From: Chitinophagales bacterium
GTDB taxonomy: Bacteria > Bacteroidota > Bacteroidia > Chitinophagales > Chitinophagaceae
NCBI GenBank assembly: GCA_020636495.1
Contig: JACJXQ010000008.1
Span: forward strand, 434,001 to 498,000
DNA: 64,000 bases
Reading direction: 5' to 3'
Shown: one piece after another, positions 49,980 to 59,073 of the stretch
Numbering within the stretch: the stretch's first letter is position 1
How the letters are laid out: each line of letters starts with the position of its first letter
The notes under the pieces: model-generated
Database searches by the model: none
What the model saw: only the letters and a program-made list of their open reading frames with translations
Told to the model about the DNA's origin: nothing
Program-made: the position numbers and the translations under genes

Positions 49980-49987
49980 CAAAGTTA
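49980..49987 (-). promoter_or_regulatory. -7 box of thyA-folA
   Basis: TAACTTTG on the minus strand, 27 nt before the thyA ATG; -33 not convincing. Confidence 0.45.
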
Positions 49988-50061
49988 ACTTATAGCATAG
50001 TTTAATAGGGTAAAACACTCGCTAATGGGGATAAACAGTTAATTCTTACTATAAATGATAT

Positions 50062-50069
50062 TATTTTTG
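50062..50069 (+). promoter_or_regulatory. -7 box of the glycosyltransferase gene
   Basis: TATTTTTG ending 27 nt before the ATG at 50097; it lies inside the upstream extension that a start at 50055 would imply, so it supports the later start. Confidence 0.45.
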
Positions 50070-50096
50070 TTACTTCATACCATATTTTTTTACCGC

Positions 50097-50816
50097 ATGA
50101 GTAAAACATTATCCATTGTAATCCCGGCCTACAACGAAGGTGCTACCATACACCGGATACTCAACCTTATCAAGGAAGTGCAACTCATTGATAACATCCG
50201 AAAAGAGGTTATCATAGTTAACGATTGCTCTAAAGACAATACCGAAGATGCCATAATGGCCTATAAAGATGCCAATCCTGACCTGCCTATCAGTTACTAT
50301 AAACACGAGGTGAACCAGGGTAAGGGTGCAGCGTTGCACACAGGTATTAAATATGCCAAAGGTGATTATACCATTATCCAGGATGCTGACCTTGAGTACG
50401 ACCCTAACGAATATAACCTGCTGTTGAAACCAATAGTGAATGGATTTGCTGATGTAGTGTACGGTTCCCGCTTTATGGGAGGCAATCCGCACAGGATATT
50501 ATTTTTCTGGCACTCGTTGGGAAACGCCATGCTTACCTTTATGTCTAATATGTTCACCAACCTGAACCTGACAGATATGGAAACCTGTTATAAACTGTTC
50601 AGGACAGACATCATACAGAAAATTGACCTTCGTGAAAAACGCTTTGGTTTTGAGCCGGAGGTTACAGCCAAAATATCCAGGGTGCCGAAGGTAAGGGTCT
50701 ACGAAGTTGGTATTTCCTATTATGGACGTACTTATGAAGAAGGTAAGAAGATAGGCTGGAAAGATGGCTTCAGGGCCATATACTGTATCTTAAAATACAA
50801 CTTGTTCAATAAATAA
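50097..50816 (+). CDS. Family 2 glycosyltransferase (dolichyl-phosphate-mannose-synthase-like)
   Basis: A 239-residue soluble GT-A enzyme: LSIVIPAYNEGATIHRIL, IIVNDCSKDNTEDAI, NQGKGAALHTGIKYAKGDYTIIQDADLEYDP (DxD metal site) and FMGGNPHRILFFWHSLGNAML. This is the DPM-like group that adds a sugar to a polyprenyl phosphate or to a lipid carrier. No membrane helices follow, unlike the second GT2 at 58 kb. The in-frame ATG at 50055 would add a hydrophobic stretch upstream of the promoter box; 50097 gives the family's normal start. The gamma-carbonic anhydrase gene follows 2 bases later. Confidence 0.88.
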   Translation: MSKTLSIVIPAYNEGATIHRILNLIKEVQLIDNIRKEVIIVNDCSKDNTEDAIMAYKDANPDLPISYYKHEVNQGKGAALHTGIKYAKGDYTIIQDADLEYDPNEYNLLLKPIVNGFADVVYGSRFMGGNPHRILFFWHSLGNAMLTFMSNMFTNLNLTDMETCYKLFRTDIIQKIDLREKRFGFEPEVTAKISRVPKVRVYEVGISYYGRTYEEGKKIGWKDGFRAIYCILKYNLFNK

Positions 50817-50818
50817 TT

Positions 50819-51331
50819 ATGCCGCTGATATTACCCGTAAAAGGAGTACTGCCCAATATCCCGAAAGATTGTTATGTAGCTGAGAATGCTACTATTGTAG
50901 GCGATGTGGTTTTGGGAAAGGAGTGCAGTGTGTGGTTCAATGCTGTGATCCGCGGCGATGTGAACAGCATTCGCATGGGTGATAAAGTAAATATCCAGGA
51001 TGGAGCCTGCATACATTGCACCTATCAGAAAACTAAAACCATCATTGGCAATAATGTGTCCATCGGTCACCACGCCATTGTGCACGGCTGTACTATAGAG
51101 GACAACGTCCTGGTGGGTATGGGGGCTATTATTATGGATAATGTGAAGATCGGCAAGAACAGTATTATTGCCGCCGGAGCTGTTGTTTTAGAGAATACTG
51201 AGGTGCCTTCAGGCAGCATTTTCGCCGGAGTGCCCGCAAAAAAGGTAAAAGATATCAGTGCAGAACTGCTGGAAGGAGAGGTACAACGCATTGCAAATAA
51301 CTATGTTATGTACAGTTCTTGGTTCAAATAA
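50819..51331 (+). CDS. Gamma-class carbonic anhydrase-like hexapeptide protein
   Basis: A 170-residue left-handed beta-helix with repeating hexapeptides (ATIVGDVVLGKECSVWFNAVIRGD, NVSIGHHAIVHGCTIEDNVLVGMGAIIMD). His residues in CIHCTY, GHHAIVHG fit the zinc ligands of gamma-carbonic anhydrases, which hydrate CO2. It begins two bases after the glycosyltransferase gene, so the two are cotranscribed; a functional link is not obvious. Confidence 0.9.
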   Translation: MPLILPVKGVLPNIPKDCYVAENATIVGDVVLGKECSVWFNAVIRGDVNSIRMGDKVNIQDGACIHCTYQKTKTIIGNNVSIGHHAIVHGCTIEDNVLVGMGAIIMDNVKIGKNSIIAAGAVVLENTEVPSGSIFAGVPAKKVKDISAELLEGEVQRIANNYVMYSSWFK

Positions 51332-51379
51332 GGGCTTTATATGACAATTTTTTATTTTTATTGCTATTCTCAGTACCTA

Positions 51380-51410
51380 TTGCATAATAGGGAATTAGGA
51401 TATACATTTG
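51380..51410 (+). promoter_or_regulatory. Strong promoter of the outer-membrane protein gene
   Basis: TTG (51380-51382) - 20 bp - TACATTTG (51403-51410), close to consensus, 25 nt before the ATG at 51436. Confidence 0.65.
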
Positions 51411-51435
51411 TTTCATTATAAAACGCATGATCTGT

Positions 51436-52200
51436 ATGAAAAAACTTATTCTAGCTTTACTTGCTGTATCAACTTTGGGTACTGCTGATGCACAAAAAAA
51501 TAGTGTACTTGTTTACGGTACTGGCGGTCTGTCAACTAACAAAACCGACAATGGCGGCGGTAGCGAAAATAAAAGCTTTAACTGGCACATCAATCCTGGT
51601 GTTGGTTACCAATTCACTGACAACATCACGATAGGTGTTCAGGGTGGTATCTGGAGCGAATTCGGTGAAAACAGGAGCGCTAATCCAACTAACACTGCAT
51701 GGATGAGAAATGCAAGGGAAACAAGGGAGTGGCAAGCAGGTGCTTTCTTCCGTTATACCAAATACTTCGGTAACATATTCTCTATGTATACTCAATTGGA
51801 CCTGAGCTATGTTTCCGGTCAGAATGTTTCTGAAGACGAAACAAGGATGGTTGATTATACCGCTAACCAGATCGTTAACCAGGTTATTTATAACTACGAT
51901 TACTACAATGGCTTCCAGGCGTTCATTACTCCAATGGTGGCTGTAACTGTACACGATGGTTTAGCACTTAACTTCGGTATGGGTGGTCTTGGCTATCGTA
52001 CTATCAGCTACGATACTCCTAAATCTCCAAGTCCACAGAACGCAGTTATCGACCAGAGCAACTTCATGTTCAACTTCGGTAACCAATTCAGCTTCGGTAT
52101 CACTAAAAACTTCGGCTGCTGCCACCACAAAACAGGTAATGTAAAACCTGGTGATGACCTGCGCCCGATGAAGATGGATGCTAACGATGATGATGAATAA
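51436..52200 (+). CDS. Outer-membrane beta-barrel protein
   Basis: A 254-residue predicted 8- to 10-strand barrel. Signal peptide KKLILALLAVSTLGTADAQ; mature strands such as HINPGVGYQFTDNITIGVQGGIWSEF and FQAFITPMVAVTVHDGLALNFGMGGLGY; last barrel strand NQFSFGITKNFGC followed by a short His/Cys/Asp tail (GCCHHKTGNV, DANDDDE) that is unusual for a barrel and could bind metal. An ATG three codons earlier (51427) is possible. Well-expressed by the look of its codon use and promoter. Ends in a strong terminator. Confidence 0.78.
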   Translation: MKKLILALLAVSTLGTADAQKNSVLVYGTGGLSTNKTDNGGGSENKSFNWHINPGVGYQFTDNITIGVQGGIWSEFGENRSANPTNTAWMRNARETREWQAGAFFRYTKYFGNIFSMYTQLDLSYVSGQNVSEDETRMVDYTANQIVNQVIYNYDYYNGFQAFITPMVAVTVHDGLALNFGMGGLGYRTISYDTPKSPSPQNAVIDQSNFMFNFGNQFSFGITKNFGCCHHKTGNVKPGDDLRPMKMDANDDDE

Positions 52201-52224
52201 TTATCAACGAATTATAAATGATTT

Positions 52225-52260
52225 GAAACGTCCCTGTATTGCAGGGACGTTTCTTTTTTA
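52225..52260 (+). terminator. Terminator after the outer-membrane protein gene
   Basis: 12-bp perfect stem GAAACGTCCCTG/CAGGGACGTTTC (52225-52236 with 52242-52253) followed by TTTTTT. Confidence 0.9.
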
Positions 52261-52294
52261 TGTATATATGCTCAATCTTTAGTACTTGTTTTCG

Positions 52295-52302
52295 TAACTT
52301 TG
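52295..52302 (+). promoter_or_regulatory. -7 box of the icmF gene
   Basis: TAACTTTG, 58 nt before the ATG at 52361; -33 element weak. Confidence 0.45.
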
Positions 52303-52360
52303 CAGCCTGTTTCACAAAAGCTGATGGCCTGTCCCGGCCCATTTCTAAAAAGATATTTAT

Positions 52361-55300
52361 ATGTCATATACGCCCAAAAATAAGGTTCGCATTGTCACGG
52401 CCGCTTCCCTCTTCGACGGACACGATGCCGCTATCAATATTATGCGAAGGGTAATGCAAAGCAGTGGTGTAGAGGTGATACACCTGGGGCACGACCGTAG
52501 TGTGCAGGATGTGGTAGACTGTGCCGTACAGGAGGATGCCAATGCGATAGCTATGACCTCTTACCAGGGCGGCCACGTGGAGTATTTCAAGTATATGTAC
52601 GACCTGCTGAAAGAAAAGGGTTGCGGGCATATAAAGATATTCGGTGGCGGCGGCGGCGTAATATTGCCTGAAGAGATAAAGGAACTGCACGATTATGGTA
52701 TCACACGTATCTACTCGCCTGATGATGGCCGCTCTATGGGCCTGCAGGGAATGATAGATGACCTGATACAGAAGAGCGATTTCCCGACAGGCAACCAGCT
52801 GAATGGTGAAGTAGGACATCTGAATGATAAGAACCCCAAAGCGATAGGACGGTTAATATCAGCAGCAGAGAACTATCATGACCTGCCCGAAACACAAGCG
52901 TTGCTGAAAAAAGTAGAAGAATTATCCTCAGAGTCTAAAACACCGGTACTGGGTATCACAGGTACAGGTGGTGCAGGTAAAAGCTCACTGGTAGATGAGC
53001 TGGTGCGCAGGTTTTTGCTGGATTTTAAAGATAAGAACATAGGTATCATATCAGTCGACCCATCGAAACGTAAAACCGGTGGTGCGCTGCTGGGAGACCG
53101 TATCCGTATGAATGCCATCCGTAACGAGCGCGTGTATATGCGCAGCATGGCCACCCGCCAGAGCAACCTGGCTGTGTCTAAATACATACTCGATGCGGTG
53201 AACATCCTGAAGGCTGCAGATTATGACCTCATCATACTGGAAACCTCAGGTATCGGTCAGAGCGATACGCAGATAACTGACTATTGCGACCTGAGCATGT
53301 ATGTGATGACACCGGAGTATGGTGCAGCCACACAACTGGAGAAGATAGACATGCTGGATTTTGCTGACATAGTGGTCATCAACAAGTTTGACAAACGCGG
53401 TGCCATGGATGCCTTGCGTGATGTGAAGAAACAATACCAGCGCAACCATAAGTTGTTTGACAAGGATGCAGACAGTATGCCTGTGTTCGGTACCATAGCA
53501 TCACAGTTCAACGATCCGGGTACCAATACTATGTACAAGTCGTTGATGGACATCATCAAAGAAAAAACGGGACAAGACCTGCACTCTAATTTCGAGGTGA
53601 GCAACGAGATGAGCGAGAAGATATACATCATTCCGCCCAACCGTACACGCTACCTGAGTGAGATATCTGAGAACAACCGTAAGTATGACCAATGGACAAA
53701 AGACCAGGCTGCAATAGCTCAAAAACTGTTCGGTATTACCAAGACCATTGAAACGCTTAAAAATAGTGATGTAGAGGATAAAGACCGCCTGATAAAGACA
53801 CTGCAGGAGGTGTACAGCAAAACTGAGATAGGACTGGCGCACGAGAACAAAGAACTACTGAACAACTGGGCGGAAAAGAAAGCGAAGTATACGGACGAAT
53901 ATTACACCTTTAAGGTGCGTAATAAAGAGCTGAAGATAAAGACACATACAGAGTCATTGTCTCACACACAGGTGCCGAAAGTAGCCGTGCCTAAGTTTGA
54001 AGCATGGGGCGAGATACTGCAATGGGCATTGAGCGAGAACTTCCCCGGTGAATTTCCTTATGCTGCAGGTATCTATCCTTTCAAACGCGAGGGTGAAGAC
54101 CCGACACGTATGTTTGCAGGAGAAGGTGGACCTGAACGTACCAACAAACGATTCCACTATGTATCTAAAGGGTTACCTGCTGCGCGCCTGAGCACGGCCT
54201 TTGATAGTGTGACCCTTTACGGACAGGATCCGGACCACAGGCCGGATATATATGGTAAGATAGGTAACTCCGGCGTGAGTATCTGCTGCCTGGACGACGC
54301 CAAGAAACTCTACAGCGGTTTCAACCTGGCCGACCCCAAGACCTCGGTATCTATGACCATCAATGGTCCGGCACCTACTATTACCGCCTTCTTTATGAAC
54401 GCTGCTATTGACCAGCAATGTGAGTTGTATATCAAAGAGCACGGACTGGAAGAAGAAGTAAATAAAAAGATAGAAGCGATATATAAAGAGAAAGGTTTAC
54501 CCCGCCCTGTATATAATGCATCCACTTTCAGCGATGCAGCGGTAGGCGTACTACCGGAAGGTAACGAAGGGCTTGGCCTTATGCTGCTGGGCGTTACCGG
54601 CGACCAGGTATTACCTGCTGACGTATATGCAAAGATCAAAGAAGACACCCTGAAAGCTGTACGCGGAACCGTACAGGCTGATATACTGAAAGAAGACCAG
54701 GCACAGAACACATGTATCTTCTCAACAGAATTCTCACTACGTGTAATGGGTGACGTACAACAGTATTTCATCAACAACGGTGTACGTAACTTCTACTCTG
54801 TTTCTATCAGTGGTTACCACATTGCAGAAGCCGGTGCTAACCCGATATCACAATTGGCGTTCACCATCAGTAATGGCTTTACCTTTGTAGAGTACTACCT
54901 GAGCCGTGGTATGCATATTGATGAGTTCGCACCCAACCTGTCTTTCTTCTTCAGCAACGGTATCGACCCTGAATATAGTGTGATAGGACGCGTTGCCCGT
55001 CGTATATGGGCCAAAGCGATGAAGCATAAGTATGGTGGTAATGAGCGTTCGCAAATGCTGAAATACCACATCCAGACATCAGGCCGTTCATTGCACGCAC
55101 AAGAGATTGACTTCAATGATATTCGCACAACCTTACAGGCACTGTACGCGATATATGACAACTGTAACTCGCTGCACACGAACGCTTATGATGAGGCCAT
55201 CACTACACCAACGGAAGAAAGTGTACGTCGTGCCATGGCTATACAGCTCATCATCAACAAAGAGCTGGGACTGGCCAAGAACGAGAACCCTCTACAAGGC

Positions 55301-55762
55301 TCGTTCATCATCGAAGAGTTGACAGACCTTGTAGAAGAAGCGGTATTGACTGAGTTCGATCGTATAACGGAGCGTGGTGGTGTACTGGGTGCTATGGAAA
55401 CTATGTATCAGCGCAGCAAGATACAGGAAGAAAGCCTGTACTACGAAACACTGAAACACAATGGTGAGTTCCCGATAATAGGCGTGAATACCTTCCTGAG
55501 CAGTAAAGGTTCGCCAACGGTTATTCCGCAGGAGGTGATACGTTCTACAACAGAAGAAAAAGAATTCCAGATACAGACCGTACAGAACCTGTGGAAGCGC
55601 AGCGGAGATAAAGGACAGGAGATGCTGCACAGGCTGCAGGATGTAGCTATAAAGAATGAGAACATATTTGCTGAGCTGATGGAAACAGTAAAATATTGCT
55701 CACTGGGGCAGATAACCAAAGCTTTATTTGACGTTGGTGGTCAGTACAGGAGGAATATGTAA
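52361..55762 (+). CDS. icmF: Fused isobutyryl-CoA mutase IcmF (B12 domain + GTPase chaperone + mutase)
   Basis: A 1133-residue adenosylcobalamin-dependent acyl-CoA mutase. Domain order: N-terminal B12-binding domain (LFDGHDAAINIMRR, with DGHD at 19-22, and FGGGGGVI), MeaB-type G-domain (GITGTGGAGKSS at 198-209, SVDPSKRKTGGALLGD), a helical linker rich in charged residues (about 440-570), then the mutase TIM barrel (GEGGPERTNKRFHYVSKG, YGQDPDHRPDIYGKIGNSG, ISGYHIAEAGANP). IcmF interconverts isobutyryl- and n-butyryl-CoA and, in some members, isovaleryl/pivalyl-CoA; the fused GTPase protects and reloads the cobalamin. The gene is alone, without acyl-CoA dehydrogenases. Confidence 0.94.
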   Translation: MSYTPKNKVRIVTAASLFDGHDAAINIMRRVMQSSGVEVIHLGHDRSVQDVVDCAVQEDANAIAMTSYQGGHVEYFKYMYDLLKEKGCGHIKIFGGGGGVILPEEIKELHDYGITRIYSPDDGRSMGLQGMIDDLIQKSDFPTGNQLNGEVGHLNDKNPKAIGRLISAAENYHDLPETQALLKKVEELSSESKTPVLGITGTGGAGKSSLVDELVRRFLLDFKDKNIGIISVDPSKRKTGGALLGDRIRMNAIRNERVYMRSMATRQSNLAVSKYILDAVNILKAADYDLIILETSGIGQSDTQITDYCDLSMYVMTPEYGAATQLEKIDMLDFADIVVINKFDKRGAMDALRDVKKQYQRNHKLFDKDADSMPVFGTIASQFNDPGTNTMYKSLMDIIKEKTGQDLHSNFEVSNEMSEKIYIIPPNRTRYLSEISENNRKYDQWTKDQAAIAQKLFGITKTIETLKNSDVEDKDRLIKTLQEVYSKTEIGLAHENKELLNNWAEKKAKYTDEYYTFKVRNKELKIKTHTESLSHTQVPKVAVPKFEAWGEILQWALSENFPGEFPYAAGIYPFKREGEDPTRMFAGEGGPERTNKRFHYVSKGLPAARLSTAFDSVTLYGQDPDHRPDIYGKIGNSGVSICCLDDAKKLYSGFNLADPKTSVSMTINGPAPTITAFFMNAAIDQQCELYIKEHGLEEEVNKKIEAIYKEKGLPRPVYNASTFSDAAVGVLPEGNEGLGLMLLGVTGDQVLPADVYAKIKEDTLKAVRGTVQADILKEDQAQNTCIFSTEFSLRVMGDVQQYFINNGVRNFYSVSISGYHIAEAGANPISQLAFTISNGFTFVEYYLSRGMHIDEFAPNLSFFFSNGIDPEYSVIGRVARRIWAKAMKHKYGGNERSQMLKYHIQTSGRSLHAQEIDFNDIRTTLQALYAIYDNCNSLHTNAYDEAITTPTEESVRRAMAIQLIINKELGLAKNENPLQGSFIIEELTDLVEEAVLTEFDRITERGGVLGAMETMYQRSKIQEESLYYETLKHNGEFPIIGVNTFLSSKGSPTVIPQEVIRSTTEEKEFQIQTVQNLWKRSGDKGQEMLHRLQDVAIKNENIFAELMETVKYCSLGQITKALFDVGGQYRRNM

Positions 55763-55778
55763 TAACACTATACGGTAT

Positions 55779-55816
55779 TAATACAGAACCCATGCAATTG
55801 CATGGGTTCTGTATTA
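55779..55816 (+). terminator. 38-nt perfect palindrome after icmF
   Basis: Every position from 55779 to 55816 pairs about its centre (19 + 19 with an AATT core), giving a hairpin of up to 17 bp in RNA. It lies 16 bases after the icmF stop and 36 bases before the next ATG; a T-rich stretch follows but is interrupted. Most likely a terminator. Confidence 0.6.
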
Positions 55817-55852
55817 TATTTAGTAATCGTTTCTCAACTATTAATATTGTTT

Positions 55853-56827
55853 ATGAAAACCCTGTGCCTGATAATATCACTATCACTCTATTCTTTGTCT
55901 GCTTCGGCTGGAGCTAATCCCGTATTGGATAGTCTATTTAAGAGTAGTTTGTCAAAAGATTATTCAAAAGAGTCAATGTTTTATTTTTTCAATGTTATTG
56001 ATTCTTTGAGTAGCCTGGCAGAAATGATAGACAATTATCCCGAGCGATTTGCTAATTATGCAAAGCATAGAAATCGTCCGCCTATAAAACTTGATGAAGT
56101 TTCAAAACTAGAAGATTCACTTTCCATAGATTTTGAAACAGCTTCAAAATTAATACAGGAAAGAGATACCCCTGGCGTGATTTATGACACCACAATGCCT
56201 GACGAATGGTACTATTTACCCGATTTTAAGGACAATGCTCTCTACATGAATAATATCAGGAAGTTACTTTTAGCAGATAATATATACCAGCGTGCTATAG
56301 GCTATAAACTGGTTGGAGCATTGAAGGACACTTCGTTTTCAGATATGATAAGCAAATCATTAGTAAATGAGAAAGAAGATTACGCAGGATTTTGGAATGC
56401 CAATGCAGTAGCAATAACCGCACCACTGTCGACATCAGTATTGTTTGATTTTATTGTAAAATACGAAGATTACGGTGACGCACACATGATGCCTATGTAT
56501 ATAAGAATGGATACAGCCAGCATCATACAAACTGCTTATGAGAGAATAAATGATACAAGTGCTAGAGCAAAAATTTTAGCGCTACAAACAATGGCATTGT
56601 TAGATACTGGTAGTAGACCGATATCATATATTGTGGATGCACTTAGCAAATGGGACGATAATATTAAAGGGTATGCAATAGTTTCCTTAAGTATGAAACA
56701 AAAGAAAAACCTGCTGCCATACTTAAAGCCATTAGCTGATAAACCCGAATTTAGAGATGTAATAATTCAGGTGCTGAACGAGAGCGAATCAGAAGAAGAT
56801 ATTGAGTTTGCGGAAACTCTCAAATAG
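55853..56827 (+). CDS. Hypothetical exported protein, HEAT-repeat-like
   Basis: A 324-residue protein of unknown function. The ATG at 55853 opens a signal peptide (KTLCLIISLSLYSLSASAG); an upstream in-frame ATG at 55802 lies inside the icmF hairpin. The mature part is helical with Leu/Ile-rich paired helices in the last 160 residues (YQRAIGYKLVGALKDTSFSD, ARAKILALQTMALLDTG, DNIKGYAIVSLSMKQKKNLL) like HEAT or armadillo repeats. No family is recognised. Codon use is more AT-rich than in icmF. Confidence 0.6.
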   Translation: MKTLCLIISLSLYSLSASAGANPVLDSLFKSSLSKDYSKESMFYFFNVIDSLSSLAEMIDNYPERFANYAKHRNRPPIKLDEVSKLEDSLSIDFETASKLIQERDTPGVIYDTTMPDEWYYLPDFKDNALYMNNIRKLLLADNIYQRAIGYKLVGALKDTSFSDMISKSLVNEKEDYAGFWNANAVAITAPLSTSVLFDFIVKYEDYGDAHMMPMYIRMDTASIIQTAYERINDTSARAKILALQTMALLDTGSRPISYIVDALSKWDDNIKGYAIVSLSMKQKKNLLPYLKPLADKPEFRDVIIQVLNESESEEDIEFAETLK

Positions 56828-56908
56828 TAATCTACTATAAAATAAGTCATTTATCTCGCCCAGAGCCTGGGCTCTTGTATGCAAATAATTAAATAATCTT
56901 ACTTAATA

Positions 56909-56939
56909 TTTGAATACATTGGAATCTTATGTATATTTG
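56909..56939 (+). promoter_or_regulatory. padR promoter with palindromic operator
   Basis: TTTG (56909-56912) - 19 bp - TATATTTG (56932-56939), a consensus promoter. The spacer holds an inverted repeat ATACAT-9 nt-ATGTAT (56914-56919 with 56929-56934), and GTATA-AA-TATAC lies just after it (56946-56957). Such palindromes over the promoter are where PadR repressors usually bind, so autoregulation is likely. Confidence 0.6.
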
Positions 56940-56962
56940 TCTTAGGTATAAATATACAGGCT

Positions 56963-57304
56963 ATGATATTCTCATCCGAATTGATAAAAGGAACGCTGAA
57001 AACCATTGTGTTAAAGTTGTTGAATGACAATGGTAAAATGTATGGCTACGAGATCACACAAAGAGTGAAGGAGCTGACCAGCGACAGGATACAGATAACA
57101 GAAGGCGCACTATATCCAACGCTACATGCCCTTGAAAAAGATGGGCTGGTAACAACAGAGATAGAGTATATAGGCAAACGCCAGCGAAAGTATTATACCA
57201 TAAGCAAGTCGGGCAAGACTAAGACTACGGAAAAGCTGAGCGAATTAGCAGAGTTTATGGATACCATGTCTTTTCTACTGGACCTGAAACCCAAAACGAT
57301 ATAA
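56963..57304 (+). CDS. PadR-family transcriptional regulator
   Basis: A 113-residue winged-helix regulator: GTLKTIVLKLLNDNGKMYGYEITQRVKEL, then the recognition-helix/wing TEGALYPTLHALEKDGLVTTE and a YYTISKSGKTKTTEKL C-terminal helix. PadR proteins are dimeric repressors released by small ligands or by membrane stress. It is followed after two bases by a membrane protein with no known function, a pairing repeatedly seen for PadR regulators and a membrane partner. Confidence 0.9.
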   Translation: MIFSSELIKGTLKTIVLKLLNDNGKMYGYEITQRVKELTSDRIQITEGALYPTLHALEKDGLVTTEIEYIGKRQRKYYTISKSGKTKTTEKLSELAEFMDTMSFLLDLKPKTI

Positions 57305-57306
57305 CA

Positions 57307-58032
57307 ATGTATTGCATCACTGATGAACAGGTAGAATATATCCTCGATGACATTAGACGTAATGGCGTTGAAATGGAGGATCTGCAGTTCAACCTCCTGG
57401 ATCATATCTGTTGCATCATCGAGTATAACCTCAAAGAGGGTGATGACTTTGAGGTCTTCTATCAGCAAACCGTCAGGCAGTTCTACAAGAACGACCTGAA
57501 GGAGATAGAAGAAGAGACCATCAATTTATTAACGTTTAAAAATTATTATGCTATGAAAAAACTGATGATAATAAGCGGAGCCTCAGCCGCATTTATATTA
57601 CTTACAGGCTCGCTGTTTAAACTGGCTCACTGGCCGGGTGCAGGCATATTGTTTGTTACTGGCATGGTATTGTTCAGCCTGTTATTCCTGCCTGTCCTGT
57701 TTCTGTTGAAAACAAAAGAAGCCGGCTCTGCACGCGATAAAGTAGTGTTGACAACAGGCACTCTGGTAGGCATACTATACTGTCTTTCGGCATTATTCCT
57801 GGTCATGCACTGGCCGGGTGCAAGGATCATGTGGATCAGTACGCTGACTCTCTCGTTCTTTGTACTGCTACCTGTGTATTTTTTCAATGGCATTCGTAAG
57901 CCTGAGACAAAACTCAATACAATAGTTACTACAATAATACTGGTAGGCGTGTTGGGTGTGCAGTTCCTGTTGACACCGGTACACAACAGGCCAAAGACAG
58001 AACAGCCTGTTGCAACTGAAGCTGTTAAGTAA
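57307..58032 (+). CDS. Membrane protein with GldL-like HWPGA repeats, partner of PadR
   Basis: A 241-residue protein with an 80-residue cytoplasmic, acidic N-terminal part (ITDEQVEYILDDIRRNGVEM) and about five membrane helices. Two sequence repeats exactly 60 residues apart carry HWPGA: FKLAHWPGAGILFVTG (from about 104) and FLVMHWPGARIMWIST (from about 164), the motif also found in the gliding-motor protein GldL. It starts two bases after padR, so the regulator probably controls it. Function unknown; the N-terminal part could signal to PadR (inference). Confidence 0.78.
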   Translation: MYCITDEQVEYILDDIRRNGVEMEDLQFNLLDHICCIIEYNLKEGDDFEVFYQQTVRQFYKNDLKEIEEETINLLTFKNYYAMKKLMIISGASAAFILLTGSLFKLAHWPGAGILFVTGMVLFSLLFLPVLFLLKTKEAGSARDKVVLTTGTLVGILYCLSALFLVMHWPGARIMWISTLTLSFFVLLPVYFFNGIRKPETKLNTIVTTIILVGVLGVQFLLTPVHNRPKTEQPVATEAVK

Positions 58033-58035
58033 ACA

Positions 58036-58070
58036 AAAGCGGGGTGTATCATTGATACACCCCGCTTTAA
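58036..58070. terminator. Bidirectional terminator between the PadR pair and the glycosyltransferase gene
   Basis: 15-bp perfect stem AAAGCGGGGTGTATC/GATACACCCCGCTTT (58036-58050 with 58054-58068, 3-nt loop). Confidence 0.85.
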
Positions 58071-58081
58071 TAATGTCTTTA

Positions 58082-59038
58082 TTAGTCGTCTAATCCTATC
58101 TTTTTTTCTACCAGGTAATGATTCCTGTCTGCGGCGGAGCGGGATACAAGCTCTGCAAGGAAACCTGCCAGGAAGAACTGTGTGCCCAGTATCATAGTGA
58201 CCAGAGACAGGTAGAAAGTTACTTTATTGGTTAGTCCGTAGTCTGCTCCTCCTGCAAGACGCTGTATCACTAAGTACACAACCATTACAAAGCCCAGCAG
58301 GAACATTAATGTGCCTAAAGTACCAAACAGATGCATTGGCTTTTTGCCGAACTTGCTGATGAACTGTACGGACAGCAGATCGAGGAAACCATTGATAAAA
58401 CGCTCCCAGCCAAACTTTGAAACGCCGTATTTACGGGCACGGTGTTGTACCACCTTTTCGCCTATTTTACGAAAACCCGCTGCTTTGGCCAGCACGGGGA
58501 TGAAGCGGTGCATCTCACCATATACCTCTATGCTCTTTACCACATTGCGCCTGTAGGCCTTTAGCCCGCAGTTCATATCGTGCAGTTTTATGCCTGATAC
58601 CATACGGTTGACCGAGTTGTACAATTTCGAAGGGAGGTTTTTGGTAACAGCATTGTCGTAACGCACTTTTTTCCATCCACTCACCAGGTCCCAGCCGTCT
58701 GCCATTACCATTTTATAAAGCTCAGGTACCTCATCCGGGCTGTCCTGCAGGTCGGCATCCATAGTTATTACTACATTGCCGATAGCTGCTTTGAAGCCCT
58801 CGTTCAGTGCAGCACTCTTACCATAGTTGCGTTGGAATTTGATGCCCTTAATATGCGGGTTTTGCGCACTTAACTCCTGTACTACCTGCCAGCTGTTATC
58901 AGTGCTGCCATCATCTATCATGATCACTTCGTAGCTGTAACCATGCTCTGTGCACATCTTCTCTATCCACTCCGCCAGTTCGGGTAGCGACTCATCTTCA
59001 TTATAGAGCGGTATTACTATGCTAATATCTGTCTGCAT
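58082..59038 (-). CDS. Family 2 glycosyltransferase with C-terminal membrane helices (ArnC/GtrB-like)
   Basis: A 318-residue enzyme: SIVIPLYNEDESLPELAEW, MIDDGSTDNSWQVV, YGKSAALNEGFKAAIGNVVITMDADLQDSPDE (DxD site) and MNCGLKAYRRNVV form the GT-A domain, followed by two membrane helices (about 235-300). GtrB/ArnC-type enzymes load glucose or aminosugars onto undecaprenyl phosphate. It is the last gene of the BatA - dihydroorotase-like - DUF4199 - GT2 operon, a conserved Bacteroidota arrangement. Confidence 0.9.
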   Translation of the reverse strand: MQTDISIVIPLYNEDESLPELAEWIEKMCTEHGYSYEVIMIDDGSTDNSWQVVQELSAQNPHIKGIKFQRNYGKSAALNEGFKAAIGNVVITMDADLQDSPDEVPELYKMVMADGWDLVSGWKKVRYDNAVTKNLPSKLYNSVNRMVSGIKLHDMNCGLKAYRRNVVKSIEVYGEMHRFIPVLAKAAGFRKIGEKVVQHRARKYGVSKFGWERFINGFLDLLSVQFISKFGKKPMHLFGTLGTLMFLLGFVMVVYLVIQRLAGGADYGLTNKVTFYLSLVTMILGTQFFLAGFLAELVSRSAADRNHYLVEKKIGLDD

Positions 59039-59073
59039 CTGTTGCTAAAATACTGGAAATAAATTTAGGGTAT

